Assembly (NCBI GenBank): GCA_900766135.1
Contig: CAAFUF010000034.1
Location: forward strand, 186,001 to 250,000
DNA length: 64,000 bases
Direction of reading: 5' to 3'
Source of the DNA: Paenibacillaceae bacterium
Lineage (GTDB): Bacteria; Bacillota; Bacilli; Paenibacillales; Paenibacillaceae
This document shows positions 19,901 through 27,700 of this stretch, piece after piece. A model generated the notes under the pieces. It worked only from the letters and a program-made list of their open reading frames with translations, searched no databases and was not told the DNA's origin. The translations under genes were made by a program, and so were the position numbers. Positions within the stretch are counted from its first letter, which is position 1. Each line of letters begins with the position of its first letter.

Positions 19901-20968
19901 CAAGTGGTCGCCGCGATAGCACCGTTAAGAGAATTGTATAACAGCGGTAAAACGGGTTCCTTTGCGGTAAAATACGGGGATGTCCTGTATGAGATTCCGG
20001 TGGAAAAAATCCCTTACTCGGATGTTTCCCAATCGCTCATGGCAAGCTCGCTGGATAACGTCAATTTAACGATTCAGCTGGAGTCCATCCCCCGGAATCA
20101 ATTGCCCACACCGGGGTATAATCCGGGGTTAACGCTAACGTCGATCGTTGACCCGGTTCAGATCGATGTATCTGCGTCTAATGGTGTGACGTCTCAGGGA
20201 ACCAGCAATGTCGCACTGCGCGGTCAAGTTCAATTTCGCGTACAAGGACAAGCTTCGGCCGCTTCCCAGGGATCGTTAGTGAAATACGATACGGCCGCAG
20301 GCACACTGTCTCATGTACCGTCCAGCGTTACCGGCAACGGGGCGAATCTGATATTTGACGGTGCGATTTCGGGGAATGCCATTGTTGGGCCGGCGCTGGG
20401 ATACAGTTATTTTGCCGACACGATCCGCCACTGGGCCAAGAGCGATATTGCCGGACTCGCCAACAAGCTCATCATCGAACCAAGATCCAATGCTGGCTCC
20501 AATTTCGAACCTGACAAGAACATCACCCGCGCGGAGTTCGCGGTGTTTATCGCGAAGGGGCTGGGGCTGGCCGGGGATGAGGCGAATGCCCGCCGCTTCC
20601 CGGACGTCTCCTCCGGAATGACGGCGGCATACATCGGGGCGGCGGCGAAGGCCGGGATCATCAACGGCAACGCCGACGGCACGTTTAAACCGAACAGCAA
20701 CATTACGCGGGAGCAGATGGCGCTGATGATGGTGCGGGCGATGGAATACGCTGGGTACGATACGTCGATGAACGGCGCGAGCACTGCGACGTTAACGAAG
20801 TTCAAGGACGCGGCCAAGATCCAGTCCAAGGAGACGGTGGCCAAAGCCGTGAAGGAAGGCATCATCCAAGGCGTGACGACAAATACATTCCAGCCGCAAG
20901 GCAATGCGACGCGTGCGCAAGCTGCAGTCATGTTGAAACGGGTTCTGGATAAACTGAATTACATTTAA
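16952..20968 (+). CDS. giant secreted protein with Ig-like modules and C-terminal SLH domains
   Basis: A 1338-residue wall-associated surface protein. The signal peptide (MKRTSMVRKLSFGLVAALL..., cleavage near VVEAA) is followed by bacterial Ig-like (Big_5/SbsA type) modules, each beginning with a 'PANNATGVPITGSIQLNFTRPV'-like strand; shorter cues are GAKGVPVSTKQIQLEF and ATGVPITGSI. From about residue 500 to 900 come repeated segments marked by 'VTVNGETRRL', 'VSVDQANRGI' and 'VKVSYYPGS'. A Thr/Ser linker follows, and three SLH repeats at about 1153-1335 have tetrads TRAE, TREQ and TRAQ, more canonical than in the other two SLH proteins. The codons become GC-richer towards the SLH end (from about 20400). 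AGAAAGGGGAAG precedes the ATG at a slightly long distance. It is a single-gene unit. Confidence 0.88.
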   Translation: MKRTSMVRKLSFGLVAALLINLLYGLTVVEAAGTFQVTLKQPLNGAKGVPVSTKQIQLEFGREVKMASGTIQVQNAADPTDIIATQNVAAQNFAISRYDIDLPSGSDLNYGTTYQIIGSAGTFVDANDSTLSSAAINLSFTTISEAGSTNPKIDPAPGSLSPAKGASVSGTSVTLSVTFDKPVYGGTGNIYIKRASTNQAVATLAVNQPGVTIAGKVATFTVNNLLAGERYYVLMDPGVFKDIDNQPFEGINSASEWYFNVLSSPVGWDSTTRTVPANNATGVPITGSIQLNFTRPVYPITGKIRLELSNSPGTLVKEYDVTSADVSGGGTSRISLVLPTLSYNTGYTVTVPTGVFEDSDHNVAAGYAWKFSTGTSTSTALTPSFSPADRSTNNAVTVTPVVTFNRSIKLNTPSGVRLYKQGSASWVDADVYVSSNNMQVIIKPKSNLQEASTYYVDIANGAISDLATGANYAGISGTTSWTFLTAAVDKTAPVLQSATMYSNSTIRMQYNETLDSSVSLLTSSFTVTVNGETRRLSSAYVSGDSIYVSLDTGVAVGQKVSISYSSNSVRPIRDLAGNAAVSFSGREVTNGVDSVLPKPKDGYVSGSTLVLNFSDTLKSVSSYAYQQFSVTADGYSKGINSITQGGSTVTLSLSSSVSNGEIVKVSYYPGSYPLQDYRGQDIPSFTDYFVRNYNDTKPPEFQGAEGSGNKIILTYNEALKTTSIPMKSQFSVLVNNSPVYVTNVEIVGSQVFLTLASSFTQTQAVTLSYVSGAGGIADLNGNLAGYINLQPVSYGAVTEGVRSATVRGDTVTVTYYKSLMPVSSLPINQFYVSVDQANRGIQSASLNGDTVTIKLSSPVTSGQTVKLTYVPGSAPLYDSSGALVKSYSDMPLQNLTGSDTTTNSGSGQPSYLTALPVSDFGKSGYVLGTSSAQISGGTSKRGQSINKYTVDRTRLQESFKYLTNTNVSNRMIVFEVPSTEKAAQVVAAIAPLRELYNSGKTGSFAVKYGDVLYEIPVEKIPYSDVSQSLMASSLDNVNLTIQLESIPRNQLPTPGYNPGLTLTSIVDPVQIDVSASNGVTSQGTSNVALRGQVQFRVQGQASAASQGSLVKYDTAAGTLSHVPSSVTGNGANLIFDGAISGNAIVGPALGYSYFADTIRHWAKSDIAGLANKLIIEPRSNAGSNFEPDKNITRAEFAVFIAKGLGLAGDEANARRFPDVSSGMTAAYIGAAAKAGIINGNADGTFKPNSNITREQMALMMVRAMEYAGYDTSMNGASTATLTKFKDAAKIQSKETVAKAVKEGIIQGVTTNTFQPQGNATRAQAAVMLKRVLDKLNYI

Positions 20969-20980
20969 TCCACAACTTTT

Positions 20981-21022
20981 CCCGGCACCGGGGTGTGAAA
21001 CCTGGTGTCGGGATTCTTTTTT
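20981..21022 (+). terminator. Rho-independent terminator
   Basis: CCCGGCACCGG pairs with CCTGGTGTCGGG (G-T pairs) around GGTGTGAAA, followed by ATTCTTTTTT. Confidence 0.85.
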
Positions 21023-21143
21023 GCCCACAAGTTATCCACGAAATTCACATTATCCACAACGCGTGACACCTCCAACTTAGAATATCGAAGAAAGTTATCC
21101 CTGTTTTCCACAGCTTTTATCCCCAGATTCCACATTATCCACA
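21021..21143 (+). promoter_or_regulatory. cluster of DnaA-box-like sites
   Basis: Relative to TTATCCACA, there are perfect 9-mers at 21050-21058 and 21135-21143. 8/9 matches lie at 21032-21040 (TTATCCACG), 21104-21112 (TTTTCCACA) and 21117-21125 (TTATCCCCA). Weaker ones lie at 21021-21029 and 21095-21103. All are on the same strand. An AT-rich stretch with TTATTAATAATAG follows at 21229-21255. dnaA/dnaN are not nearby, so this looks like a DnaA-binding cluster outside oriC or a DnaA-controlled promoter region. Confidence 0.6.
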
Positions 21144-21303
21144 CTCCAAGTCTTCTGAAATTCAACGAATGGATACATTCCTTCAACAAAATTGCTATTT
21201 TTCGTAACTTTTCCGGCTAAAAGTAGTCTATTAATAAGAGGTTATTAATAATAGAAGCACGTTAAAGCGGTAGTACTTAAAGATGGGAGAGTTGTCTAAC
21301 AAA

Positions 21304-24069
21304 ATGGTAGTCAGAAGAGAGGAAACCGGAAGAAATCAAGCCGATACCGATGTGAATGTTGTCGTGCGTCAAAATTCGAAATTGGCCCACCTGGTGGCGA
21401 AGAGCGGCAAACGAATCGCCCTCGTCACGCTGGCGGGATTGATATGGATTCAGCCCGTGATTGGCGTTGGGCCGATCGCGGGACCGGCTTTAACCGCGGA
21501 AGCGGCAGCGAGCCAAACCGTCAAGCTTGGCGAAGAGATGATTACCTCCGGGGCCAAGCTCGTCAAATACGAGTACACCGTAACTCGGTCGGGCAAACCG
21601 GTGAAAGTGCTGACCGACGTGATCGAGGTGGACTTGACGAATCCTTACGTTCAATTGGACGTGATGACCGGCAAAGGGGGACAAGTGACGACAAGACAAA
21701 GCGTGGAAGGCATGACCAAGGAAACCGGCGCCGTCGCCGGCGTGAACGGCGATTTCTTTGCGACGGGCGGCCAAGGCGTGCCGATGGGACCGGCTGTCAC
21801 GAAGGGCACGGTGGTTACCAGCCCGGCTCAGCTGTTGGGCATGTACGCTTTTGCCGTGCGGAATGACGGAACTCCGCTCATCGACCGTTTTGGCTTTAGC
21901 GGCACGGTGTTGGCCGAGGACGGCTCGACGTTCCCGCTCACCGGGATCAATCAGGAGTCCTACATGACGGAACCGGACAAAGCCTACAGCCACGTGAATA
22001 ACATGTTCATTTATACGAGCGCTTGGAAAGCGGAAGAACGTCCGGCTGCCAGCGCGACAACGCCAACCGAGGTTCTGGTGCAAGGCGGCGTGATTACGCA
22101 GATCTCCATCAAAGCGGCGATTCCGGGACCGGTGCCGGCGGATGGGTTTATTTTGCGTGCGCATGGCACGGCGGCCGATTATGTGGCAACGCACCTGCAG
22201 GTGGGTCAGCGCGTCGATGCAACCTATGAGCTGCGCTCCTTGACCGACGGGCAAATCGTAAATCCGGCGGATCTGAAAATGATGATCGGCGGGCACACGC
22301 TTCTGGTCGACCAAGGTCAGGCATCGGCATTTACCCGTTCGACGACGTCCATTAGCGGCGGCAGCGCGGTCGCGCGGACGGCCGTTGGTTATTCCAAGGA
22401 CGGCAAAACCGCTTATATCATTACCGCCGAAAAAAACAGCAACAGCACCGGCCTCACCCTGAAGGAGCTGCAGGGCTTCATGACGGGGATCGGCGTCTGG
22501 AAAGGCATGAACCTGGACGGCGGCGGCTCCACGACGATGGTCACGCGCCCGCTGGCGGAAACGTCGGCGCAGCTGACGTTTACGACGTCCAACGGGTCGG
22601 CGGGGCAACGCGCCGTCGCCAACGGACTTGGCGTATTTACGACGGCGCCGCAAGGTACGCTGCTCGGCCTCAAAGTCAGCGGCGCATCGACGTTGTTCAT
22701 CGGCCAAACCGTTCCGTATGCTTTGAAGGGATACGATACGTACTACAACCCGATCGATACGAGCGGCATTCAAGCTTCCTGGCAAGCCAGCAACGGCAAC
22801 GTGGTTTGGACCGACGGCGGCTTTAAAGGCGTGAAGGCGGGTACCGCGAAAATCACGGCCTCCAGCGGTCAAGCGAAAACCAGCATGGACGTGAAAGTTC
22901 TGGGGGGCGCCGACTTGGAAAGCCTGACGGCGGGAACGACGTTCGCGCCGCTGCAAGCGGGAACCAGCGTCACGGTGGCCGTATCCGCCAAACTGAAGGA
23001 CGGACGCACGGTGGATGTCCCGGCGGAATCGGTGAAATGGACGTTCAGCGGCATGAAAGCCAGCGTGCAGGGCGGCGTGCTGACGGTGCAATCCGTCAAC
23101 AACGGCGCGAAGTTCGCGTATGCAACGCCATCCTATGACGGCTTTACCGGAACTCCGGTCGTTCTGTCGGCTTCGACGGAAACGATCTGGGAAAGCTTCG
23201 AGAATACCGCTTACCCGATCTCCTTCACCGGATTGCCGGTTGAAGCGAAAGGAACGGTATCCATCGTGCAAGGCGATGGTGAACGCGCCAATTCCAAAGT
23301 TCTGAAGCTGGATTACGACTTGACCGGCGGCAGCGGTAGCAAGTTTGCTTACGCTCAAATCAACGGGACGAGCGGCAAAGCGATTCCGGACAACGCGACA
23401 ACCTTGACGGTCGACGTGTTGGGCGATGCCAGCCTGAACTGGGTACGGGCCGAGTTGTCCGACGCCGATGGCAAGCCGGTCTACATCGACCTGGCGCGTC
23501 CGATGGACTTCACCGGCTGGAAGACGCTCACGGCCGATCTGACGGCAAGCAACATTAAGTTCCCGGCCAAGCTGAAACGGCTGTACGTCGTTAACGTGGA
23601 AGAAGGCCAGGACGAACGGGCGCTGACGGGCAGCGTTTCTTTTGACAATGTGCGGTTTACGGCTCCAGCAGCCGGCGGCGGCAACTCCGACTTCCCGAGC
23701 GCGACCGCCGTGATGGTGCTGGGCCAGAAGTCGATGACGGTTAACGGAAACAAGCAAAACCTGGAGGTTGCGCCGCTGCTCAAAGACAACACGACGTACG
23801 TGCCGATCAAATACGTACTGGACGTGTTTGGCGGGAACGCAGCTTGGAACGGTGCGGCCAAGAAAATCACCGTGACCCGCGGGGCTACGATTCTGGAGCT
23901 GACCGTTGGGCAGAAGACATTTTTGCTAAACGGGGTTTCTTCCAAAGCCGAGGTATCCCCGATTATCGTAGGCGGAAGGACTTTAGTCCCATTACGTTTG
24001 GTCTCAGAACAGCTTGGGATTGGCGTAAATTGGGAGAAGAAAACCAAATCCATTACCCTCGAATCATGA
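21304..24069 (+). CDS. exported phosphodiester-glycosidase (NAGPA)-like protein with copper-amine-oxidase-type C-terminal domain
   Basis: A 921-residue exported protein. A hydrophobic segment about 30-65 residues from the start ('RIALVTLAGLIWIQPVIG') acts as signal or anchor after a charged cytoplasmic tail. The NAGPA/DUF2233 domain (about 90-460) shows the family cues GVNGDFFATGG, ARTAVGYSKDG and MNLDGGGSTTM. A middle beta region follows. The last 120 residues are a copper amine oxidase N-terminal-type stalk domain with two 'VPLRLVSEQLG'-like motifs, common on Paenibacillus surface proteins. NAGPA homologues cleave sugar-phosphodiester bonds or act in exopolysaccharide metabolism; the substrate here is unknown. 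The frame opens at ATG 21283, but GGGAGAG lies 12 bases before ATG 21304, which I prefer. degS starts 47 bases downstream. Confidence 0.8.
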   Translation: MVVRREETGRNQADTDVNVVVRQNSKLAHLVAKSGKRIALVTLAGLIWIQPVIGVGPIAGPALTAEAAASQTVKLGEEMITSGAKLVKYEYTVTRSGKPVKVLTDVIEVDLTNPYVQLDVMTGKGGQVTTRQSVEGMTKETGAVAGVNGDFFATGGQGVPMGPAVTKGTVVTSPAQLLGMYAFAVRNDGTPLIDRFGFSGTVLAEDGSTFPLTGINQESYMTEPDKAYSHVNNMFIYTSAWKAEERPAASATTPTEVLVQGGVITQISIKAAIPGPVPADGFILRAHGTAADYVATHLQVGQRVDATYELRSLTDGQIVNPADLKMMIGGHTLLVDQGQASAFTRSTTSISGGSAVARTAVGYSKDGKTAYIITAEKNSNSTGLTLKELQGFMTGIGVWKGMNLDGGGSTTMVTRPLAETSAQLTFTTSNGSAGQRAVANGLGVFTTAPQGTLLGLKVSGASTLFIGQTVPYALKGYDTYYNPIDTSGIQASWQASNGNVVWTDGGFKGVKAGTAKITASSGQAKTSMDVKVLGGADLESLTAGTTFAPLQAGTSVTVAVSAKLKDGRTVDVPAESVKWTFSGMKASVQGGVLTVQSVNNGAKFAYATPSYDGFTGTPVVLSASTETIWESFENTAYPISFTGLPVEAKGTVSIVQGDGERANSKVLKLDYDLTGGSGSKFAYAQINGTSGKAIPDNATTLTVDVLGDASLNWVRAELSDADGKPVYIDLARPMDFTGWKTLTADLTASNIKFPAKLKRLYVVNVEEGQDERALTGSVSFDNVRFTAPAAGGGNSDFPSATAVMVLGQKSMTVNGNKQNLEVAPLLKDNTTYVPIKYVLDVFGGNAAWNGAAKKITVTRGATILELTVGQKTFLLNGVSSKAEVSPIIVGGRTLVPLRLVSEQLGIGVNWEKKTKSITLES

Positions 24070-24116
24070 TATGATTAGTCTGGGACTATACGGACTAAGA
24101 AACGGAGAAGGATTGC

Positions 24117-25289
24117 GTGGATTTTCAAGCGGATGCCATAGATCGCGTTATTAATAATGCCGTAAACGTGTTGGAAAATAGCAAACTGCAGATCCTTGAG
24201 ATCCTAGATTCGGCCCGCAATGAGCTGAAGACGCTCAGCAGCGAGCTGCAGAATGTCATGAAGGAAACGGCGGAAACGGTGGAGAAGGTCGATCAGCTCG
24301 AGGTGAACTACCGGAAATCCCGCATCCGGCTGACGGAAGTCAGCCGGGACTTCGTGCGTTATAACGAAGAGGACATCAAGCAGGCCTATGAAAAAGCAAC
24401 CCAACTCCAGCTCGACCTGCTCATCTACCGCGAGAAAGAAATGTATCTGAAGGCCCGCCGCGACGAGCTGCAGAAGCGCGCGCGCAATGTGGAGAAGTCG
24501 GTGGAGCGTGCCGAAACGATCAGCTCGCAGATGAGCGTCGTGTTGGAGTATTTTTCCGGCGAATTAGGACAAGTGACCCGGATTTTGGAATCCGCGAAGA
24601 ACCGTCAGTTGATTGGATTGAAGATTATTTTGGCCCAGGAAGAGGAGCGGAAGCGCATTTCCCGGGAGATTCACGACGGTCCTGCCCAACTGCTGGCGAA
24701 TCTAGTGCTAAGGACGGAAATTGTAGAAAGAATGCTTGCTAAGCAGGAATTTAAGCTAGTGCAGGACGAAATAGTAGATTTAAAAGCGCAGGTCCGTTCG
24801 AGCTTGGAGGAGATGCGGAAGGTGATTTTTAACCTGCGTCCGATGGCTCTGGATGATCTCGGGTTGATTCCGACGCTGCGCAAGTATGTGCATGACTATG
24901 AAGAGAAAACGAAAATCAGGGCTACCTTCGAAACCCGGGGTAAAGAGCACCGGATGTCCTCTCCGATGGAGGCGGCGGTGTTCCGGCTGGTCCAAGAAGC
25001 GCTGACGAATGCGGCGAAGCATGCTTTTCCGACTTATGTGGGCGTCGAAATTACGTACCAGGCGCAAATGATCCGCATCGTGGTGACGGACAACGGACTG
25101 GGCTTCAAGGTGGAGCAACTGGAACAGAAGACGAAAGAGCATACGCACTTTGGCTTAATTGGCATGCGGGAGAGAGTGGAGCTGCTCGAAGGCCGGATGG
25201 AAATCGAATCGGCGGCCAACTTGGGCACGAAGATCATCATTCATATCCCAACCAACTCAGATAAGAGAAAGGAGTACCAGGATGGATAG
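24117..25289 (+). CDS. degS: DegS-type sensor histidine kinase
   Basis: A soluble histidine kinase that phosphorylates DegU, controlling exoenzymes, motility, competence and biofilm genes in relatives. 390 residues. The N-terminal half (about 10-180) is a long coiled-coil DegS sensor region with no membrane segment. The H-box is EEERKRISREIHDGPAQLL, with the phospho-acceptor His at residue 186 (HisKA_3). HATPase motifs are EALTNAAKHA, VTDNGLGF and HFGLIGMRERVELLEG. The start is GTG 24117 after GGAGAAGG. It overlaps degU by 8 bases, so the pair is translationally coupled. Confidence 0.95.
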   Translation: MDFQADAIDRVINNAVNVLENSKLQILEILDSARNELKTLSSELQNVMKETAETVEKVDQLEVNYRKSRIRLTEVSRDFVRYNEEDIKQAYEKATQLQLDLLIYREKEMYLKARRDELQKRARNVEKSVERAETISSQMSVVLEYFSGELGQVTRILESAKNRQLIGLKIILAQEEERKRISREIHDGPAQLLANLVLRTEIVERMLAKQEFKLVQDEIVDLKAQVRSSLEEMRKVIFNLRPMALDDLGLIPTLRKYVHDYEEKTKIRATFETRGKEHRMSSPMEAAVFRLVQEALTNAAKHAFPTYVGVEITYQAQMIRIVVTDNGLGFKVEQLEQKTKEHTHFGLIGMRERVELLEGRMEIESAANLGTKIIIHIPTNSDKRKEYQDG

Positions 25290-26010
25290 TCTTACTAGCG
25301 GAACCAGACAAGTGATTAAAGTACTCTTGGCGGATGATCACCAGTTATTTCGTGAGGGTCTGAAGCGGATTTTGAATATGGAGGAAGATATCGAGGTCGT
25401 TGGCGAATGCGGGGACGGCACCCAGGTGCTGGAAAGCTGCTTGCAGCTTCATCCGGAAATCGTACTGATGGATATTAACATGCCATTGCTCAACGGCGTA
25501 GACGCGACAGCCGAGCTGCGCGAGGCGCTTCCCGACGTGAAGGTTATCATTTTATCGATTCATGATGATGAGAGTTATGTTTTTGAGACGCTGCGCAAAG
25601 GCGCGACGGGTTACTTGCTCAAGGACATGGAAGCGGAGTCCCTGATTAACGCGATCCGGACGGTTGCCGAGGGAAATGCATTCATTCATCCGAAGGTAAC
25701 CGGCAAGTTGATCCAGCAATTGCGCCGGATGGAATACTTGAGCGAGACCGGAGCGATTGCGGAAGATACCGCGATCCGCGAAGCGGGCGTGAAATTCGTA
25801 GCCGGCGACGACAATCCGCTCACTCGCCGTGAGGCCGAGGTACTCCGTTTGATGGCGGAAGGCCGCAGCAACAAGATGATCGGCGAGCATTTGTTCATTA
25901 GCGAGAAGACGGTGAAGAACCATGTCAGCAGCATTTTGCAAAAAATGGACGTGGACGACCGCACCCAAGCGGTTATTAATGCGATTAAGTTTGGCTGGGT
26001 AACGCTGTAA
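25282..26010 (+). CDS. degU: DegU-type response regulator
   Basis: A DNA-binding partner of DegS. 242 residues. The receiver domain (about 12-130) has acidic DD at VLLADDH, phospho-acceptor Asp64 in VLMDINMP and Lys in GYLLKD. The LuxR/NarL-type HTH (about 175-240) contains LTRREAEVLRLMAEG and ISEKTVKNHVSSILQK. ATG 25282 follows AAGGAGTACCAG and lies inside the end of degS. In B. subtilis phospho-DegU and DegU act on flagellar and comK genes; both gene sets follow here in the same orientation. Confidence 0.95.
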   Translation: MDSLTSGTRQVIKVLLADDHQLFREGLKRILNMEEDIEVVGECGDGTQVLESCLQLHPEIVLMDINMPLLNGVDATAELREALPDVKVIILSIHDDESYVFETLRKGATGYLLKDMEAESLINAIRTVAEGNAFIHPKVTGKLIQQLRRMEYLSETGAIAEDTAIREAGVKFVAGDDNPLTRREAEVLRLMAEGRSNKMIGEHLFISEKTVKNHVSSILQKMDVDDRTQAVINAIKFGWVTL

Positions 26011-26306
26011 GAAAGTAAGGTCATTTAAATGTGCGTACCGTCCCGCGACCGTGTTTCGGAGTGCCTCGCGGGATCAAGGGCAGAGGTTTTGTGCTGTCTA
26101 GGGTTGCCATTTTATTCATGATTTTGAAAAGTGAGGCGGTTGTCTCGTCAGCGGTTGAAGCGCCCCTCCCGGAAAACGGCACCAGCCAGATACATAGTTA
26201 GCGAAATCCCGGCTCACGTGCCGTTGTACCACGCTACGCGGTTCCTTCCGTGCAAGCCCAGTAACCGACCTTTGCGCGGCGGCATATATTGTCGCTATAA
26301 GGGAGG
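26011..26306. other. gene-free stretch after degU
   Basis: I see no convincing gene. A hairpin TCCCGCGA/TCGCGGGA lies at about 26041-26076 without a T run, so it is at best a weak degU terminator. The remainder up to the first GTTCAAAAAG repeat has an open frame on the plus strand but no ribosome site and Arg/Pro-rich, unconvincing content. Confidence 0.4.
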
Positions 26307-26350
26307 GTTCAAAAAGGCGAACTTCGTGATCGATAGATGACTTTTTGAAC
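26307..26350. repeat. MITE-like repeat, minimal 44-bp copy
   Basis: GTTCAAAAAG ... CTTTTTGAAC enclose only 24 bases. Flanks GAGG and TACCTC extend the terminal inverted repeat. It is probably an internal-deletion form of the longer copy 19 bp downstream. Confidence 0.7.
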
Positions 26351-26369
26351 TACCTCGTTTAAGATGAGG

Positions 26370-26573
26370 GTTCAAAAAGGCAGGTTTGGAGCACCGAAGC
26401 GTAGGCTTCCGATGTGCGTTTTTTCAAAACGCTTCAGGTTGGATGAAGCTAGGGAATGAGTAGCGGAGCGTAGATGAGTCTACGTGAGCAACGGAAGTCC
26501 CGGGTGAATTCAAGATTCGAAGACGAATCACCTTCATGAAGCCCTATCGTGATCCGAAGATGACTTTTTGAAC
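26370..26573. repeat. MITE-like repeat, longest copy (204 bp)
   Basis: Ends GTTCAAAAAG and CTTTTTGAAC, again flanked by GAGG and TACCTC. Shared internal blocks with the copy near 61.5 kb include GGTTGGATGAAGCTAGGGA, GAGTAGCG, CTACGTGAGCAACGGAAG and GAATTCAAGATTCGA. It has no coding frame. It ends 12 bp before the ribosome site of the next gene. Confidence 0.75.
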
Positions 26574-26597
26574 TACCTCTATTAGGAGGTGGGTACG

Positions 26598-27017
26598 GTG
26601 GTTCCTTATGTTGGATGGATCCTGCTCAGCTACGGATTGGCCGCGGCGCTGGTACATGTACTGCACGGGCTGGTTCAGCAAGGAAAACGGAAGGATCGGG
26701 CGATTCATTATATTCTCGTGACGAGCAATCATGAGAATCAAATGGAATGGTACTTGCGGGCGCTTTCCTGGTATGCTCGGCTGCGTGGTTTGCCGTTGCG
26801 GGTGACGGTACTCGACGAGAGCTCGCAGGATGACACGCTGGCGATTATGCGAAAGCTCGAAACACAAGGCGAGATGGAACTGACGGTCATCGGCTTGGCG
26901 GTGGTTCGGCAAGAGGATGTGGAAGCGCATGCGGCCTTGCTGGCCAGCGACGCGCCGGTCTGCATTGACCTTCGCGTACCGCGGGAGGCGGACAAAATCC
27001 CATATGTCCATGTGTAA
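26598..27017 (+). CDS. small membrane-anchored protein of unknown function
   Basis: 139 residues from GTG 26598, chosen because TAGGAGGT lies 7-8 bases upstream; the frame also opens at GTG 26589, which overlaps that site. An N-terminal membrane segment (about 5-25) is followed by a soluble alpha/beta domain. The 'RAIHYILVTSNHENQMEWYLRAL' and 'VTVLDESSQDDTLAIM' strands resemble the first half of a GT-A glycosyltransferase (a nucleotide-binding DESS-DDT pattern), but no DXD or second half is present. It occupies the place between degU and comFA where B. subtilis has degV. Product and role unknown. Confidence 0.65.
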   Translation: MVPYVGWILLSYGLAAALVHVLHGLVQQGKRKDRAIHYILVTSNHENQMEWYLRALSWYARLRGLPLRVTVLDESSQDDTLAIMRKLETQGEMELTVIGLAVVRQEDVEAHAALLASDAPVCIDLRVPREADKIPYVHV

Positions 27018-27125
27018 GCCCCTTTCCGGAATGGTTTATTCCGGAACTCATGAACGGCAGTGGATGCAGGAAGGACAACAACATATGAATTGGCTGGCGC
27101 ATAGTAATGCGCAGTGTAAAGTGTG

Positions 27126-27168
27126 AAGCACACTCTTGATGGCGAGAAGCCCGGGAGTGTGCTTTTTT
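27126..27168 (+). terminator. Rho-independent terminator
   Basis: AAGCACACTCT pairs with GGAGTGTGCTT around a 16-base loop, followed by TTTTTTG. Confidence 0.8.
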
Positions 27169-27169
27169 G

Positions 27170-27690
27170 CGTTTTGTGTAGGGAGCGGCGGGAGCGGTGG
27201 GGAGGTTGGGGTGGCATACATAGGAAATGAAAAACAGACGGGGCGGAGACTGATGGCGAATTAAGAGCATGGATATGGGACGAGTAGAAATTGATGTGGG
27301 TGACGAAATATGCGCGAGCAGGAATGAATTGATGTGGACGAGCGAAAGGGAGTGTGTCTTGTGGGGGGATTGTAGATCACATCATGAACTGGAAGCAAGG
27401 TTGGTTGGGTGAAGATGCTGGGAGTTTGAAGTTGGTACGAACGCTGGCTAGTGGGAGGGGAGTGAGTAGTATGGCGAGGGAGTAGTGGAGAGTAGTGTGA
27501 TAGCGCGGGAGCAGGTTGGACGGGATGAAGGTAGGAGTGAGTTGATGGATCAAAGGTGATGGAAAGTGTAACGAGAGAGTGAGGGAAGCTGGTATGAAGA
27601 AGGTGAGAGAGCGGAGGATGATGGGTCTGAAGCGGATGAATAGAGGCCAAAAGCGTCCATGGGGATTTCTCCATCCCCAAGCTCGAGGTG
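27170..27690. other. strongly purine-skewed gene-free stretch
   Basis: About 500 bases in which the plus strand is dominated by G and A (repeated GGAG, GATG, GTGAG, GGGAG). Frames in it give low-complexity Pro/Ser/His/Thr or Arg-rich translations without ribosome sites, so I do not call a gene. It leads into repeat copy B and then comFA. The skew continues into the first 700 bases of comFA. Confidence 0.5.
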
Positions 27691-27700
27691 TTGGCAACTG

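Noticed and set aside
21021..21255. oriC
   Set aside because: No dnaA, dnaN or rpmH nearby and gene context is the tagO-degS region; a DnaA-box cluster is the safer call.
21490..23757. 755-residue minus-strand frame opposite the NAGPA-like gene
   Set aside because: Arg/His-rich shadow of a GC-rich gene without domain content or start signal.
26131..26340. 69-residue plus-strand frame after degU
   Set aside because: No ribosome site; Arg/Pro-rich and runs into the MITE-like repeat.
27261..27697. Pro/Ser/His-rich minus-strand frames of 106 and 139 residues
   Set aside because: Explained by the purine skew of the plus strand; low complexity and no start signal.
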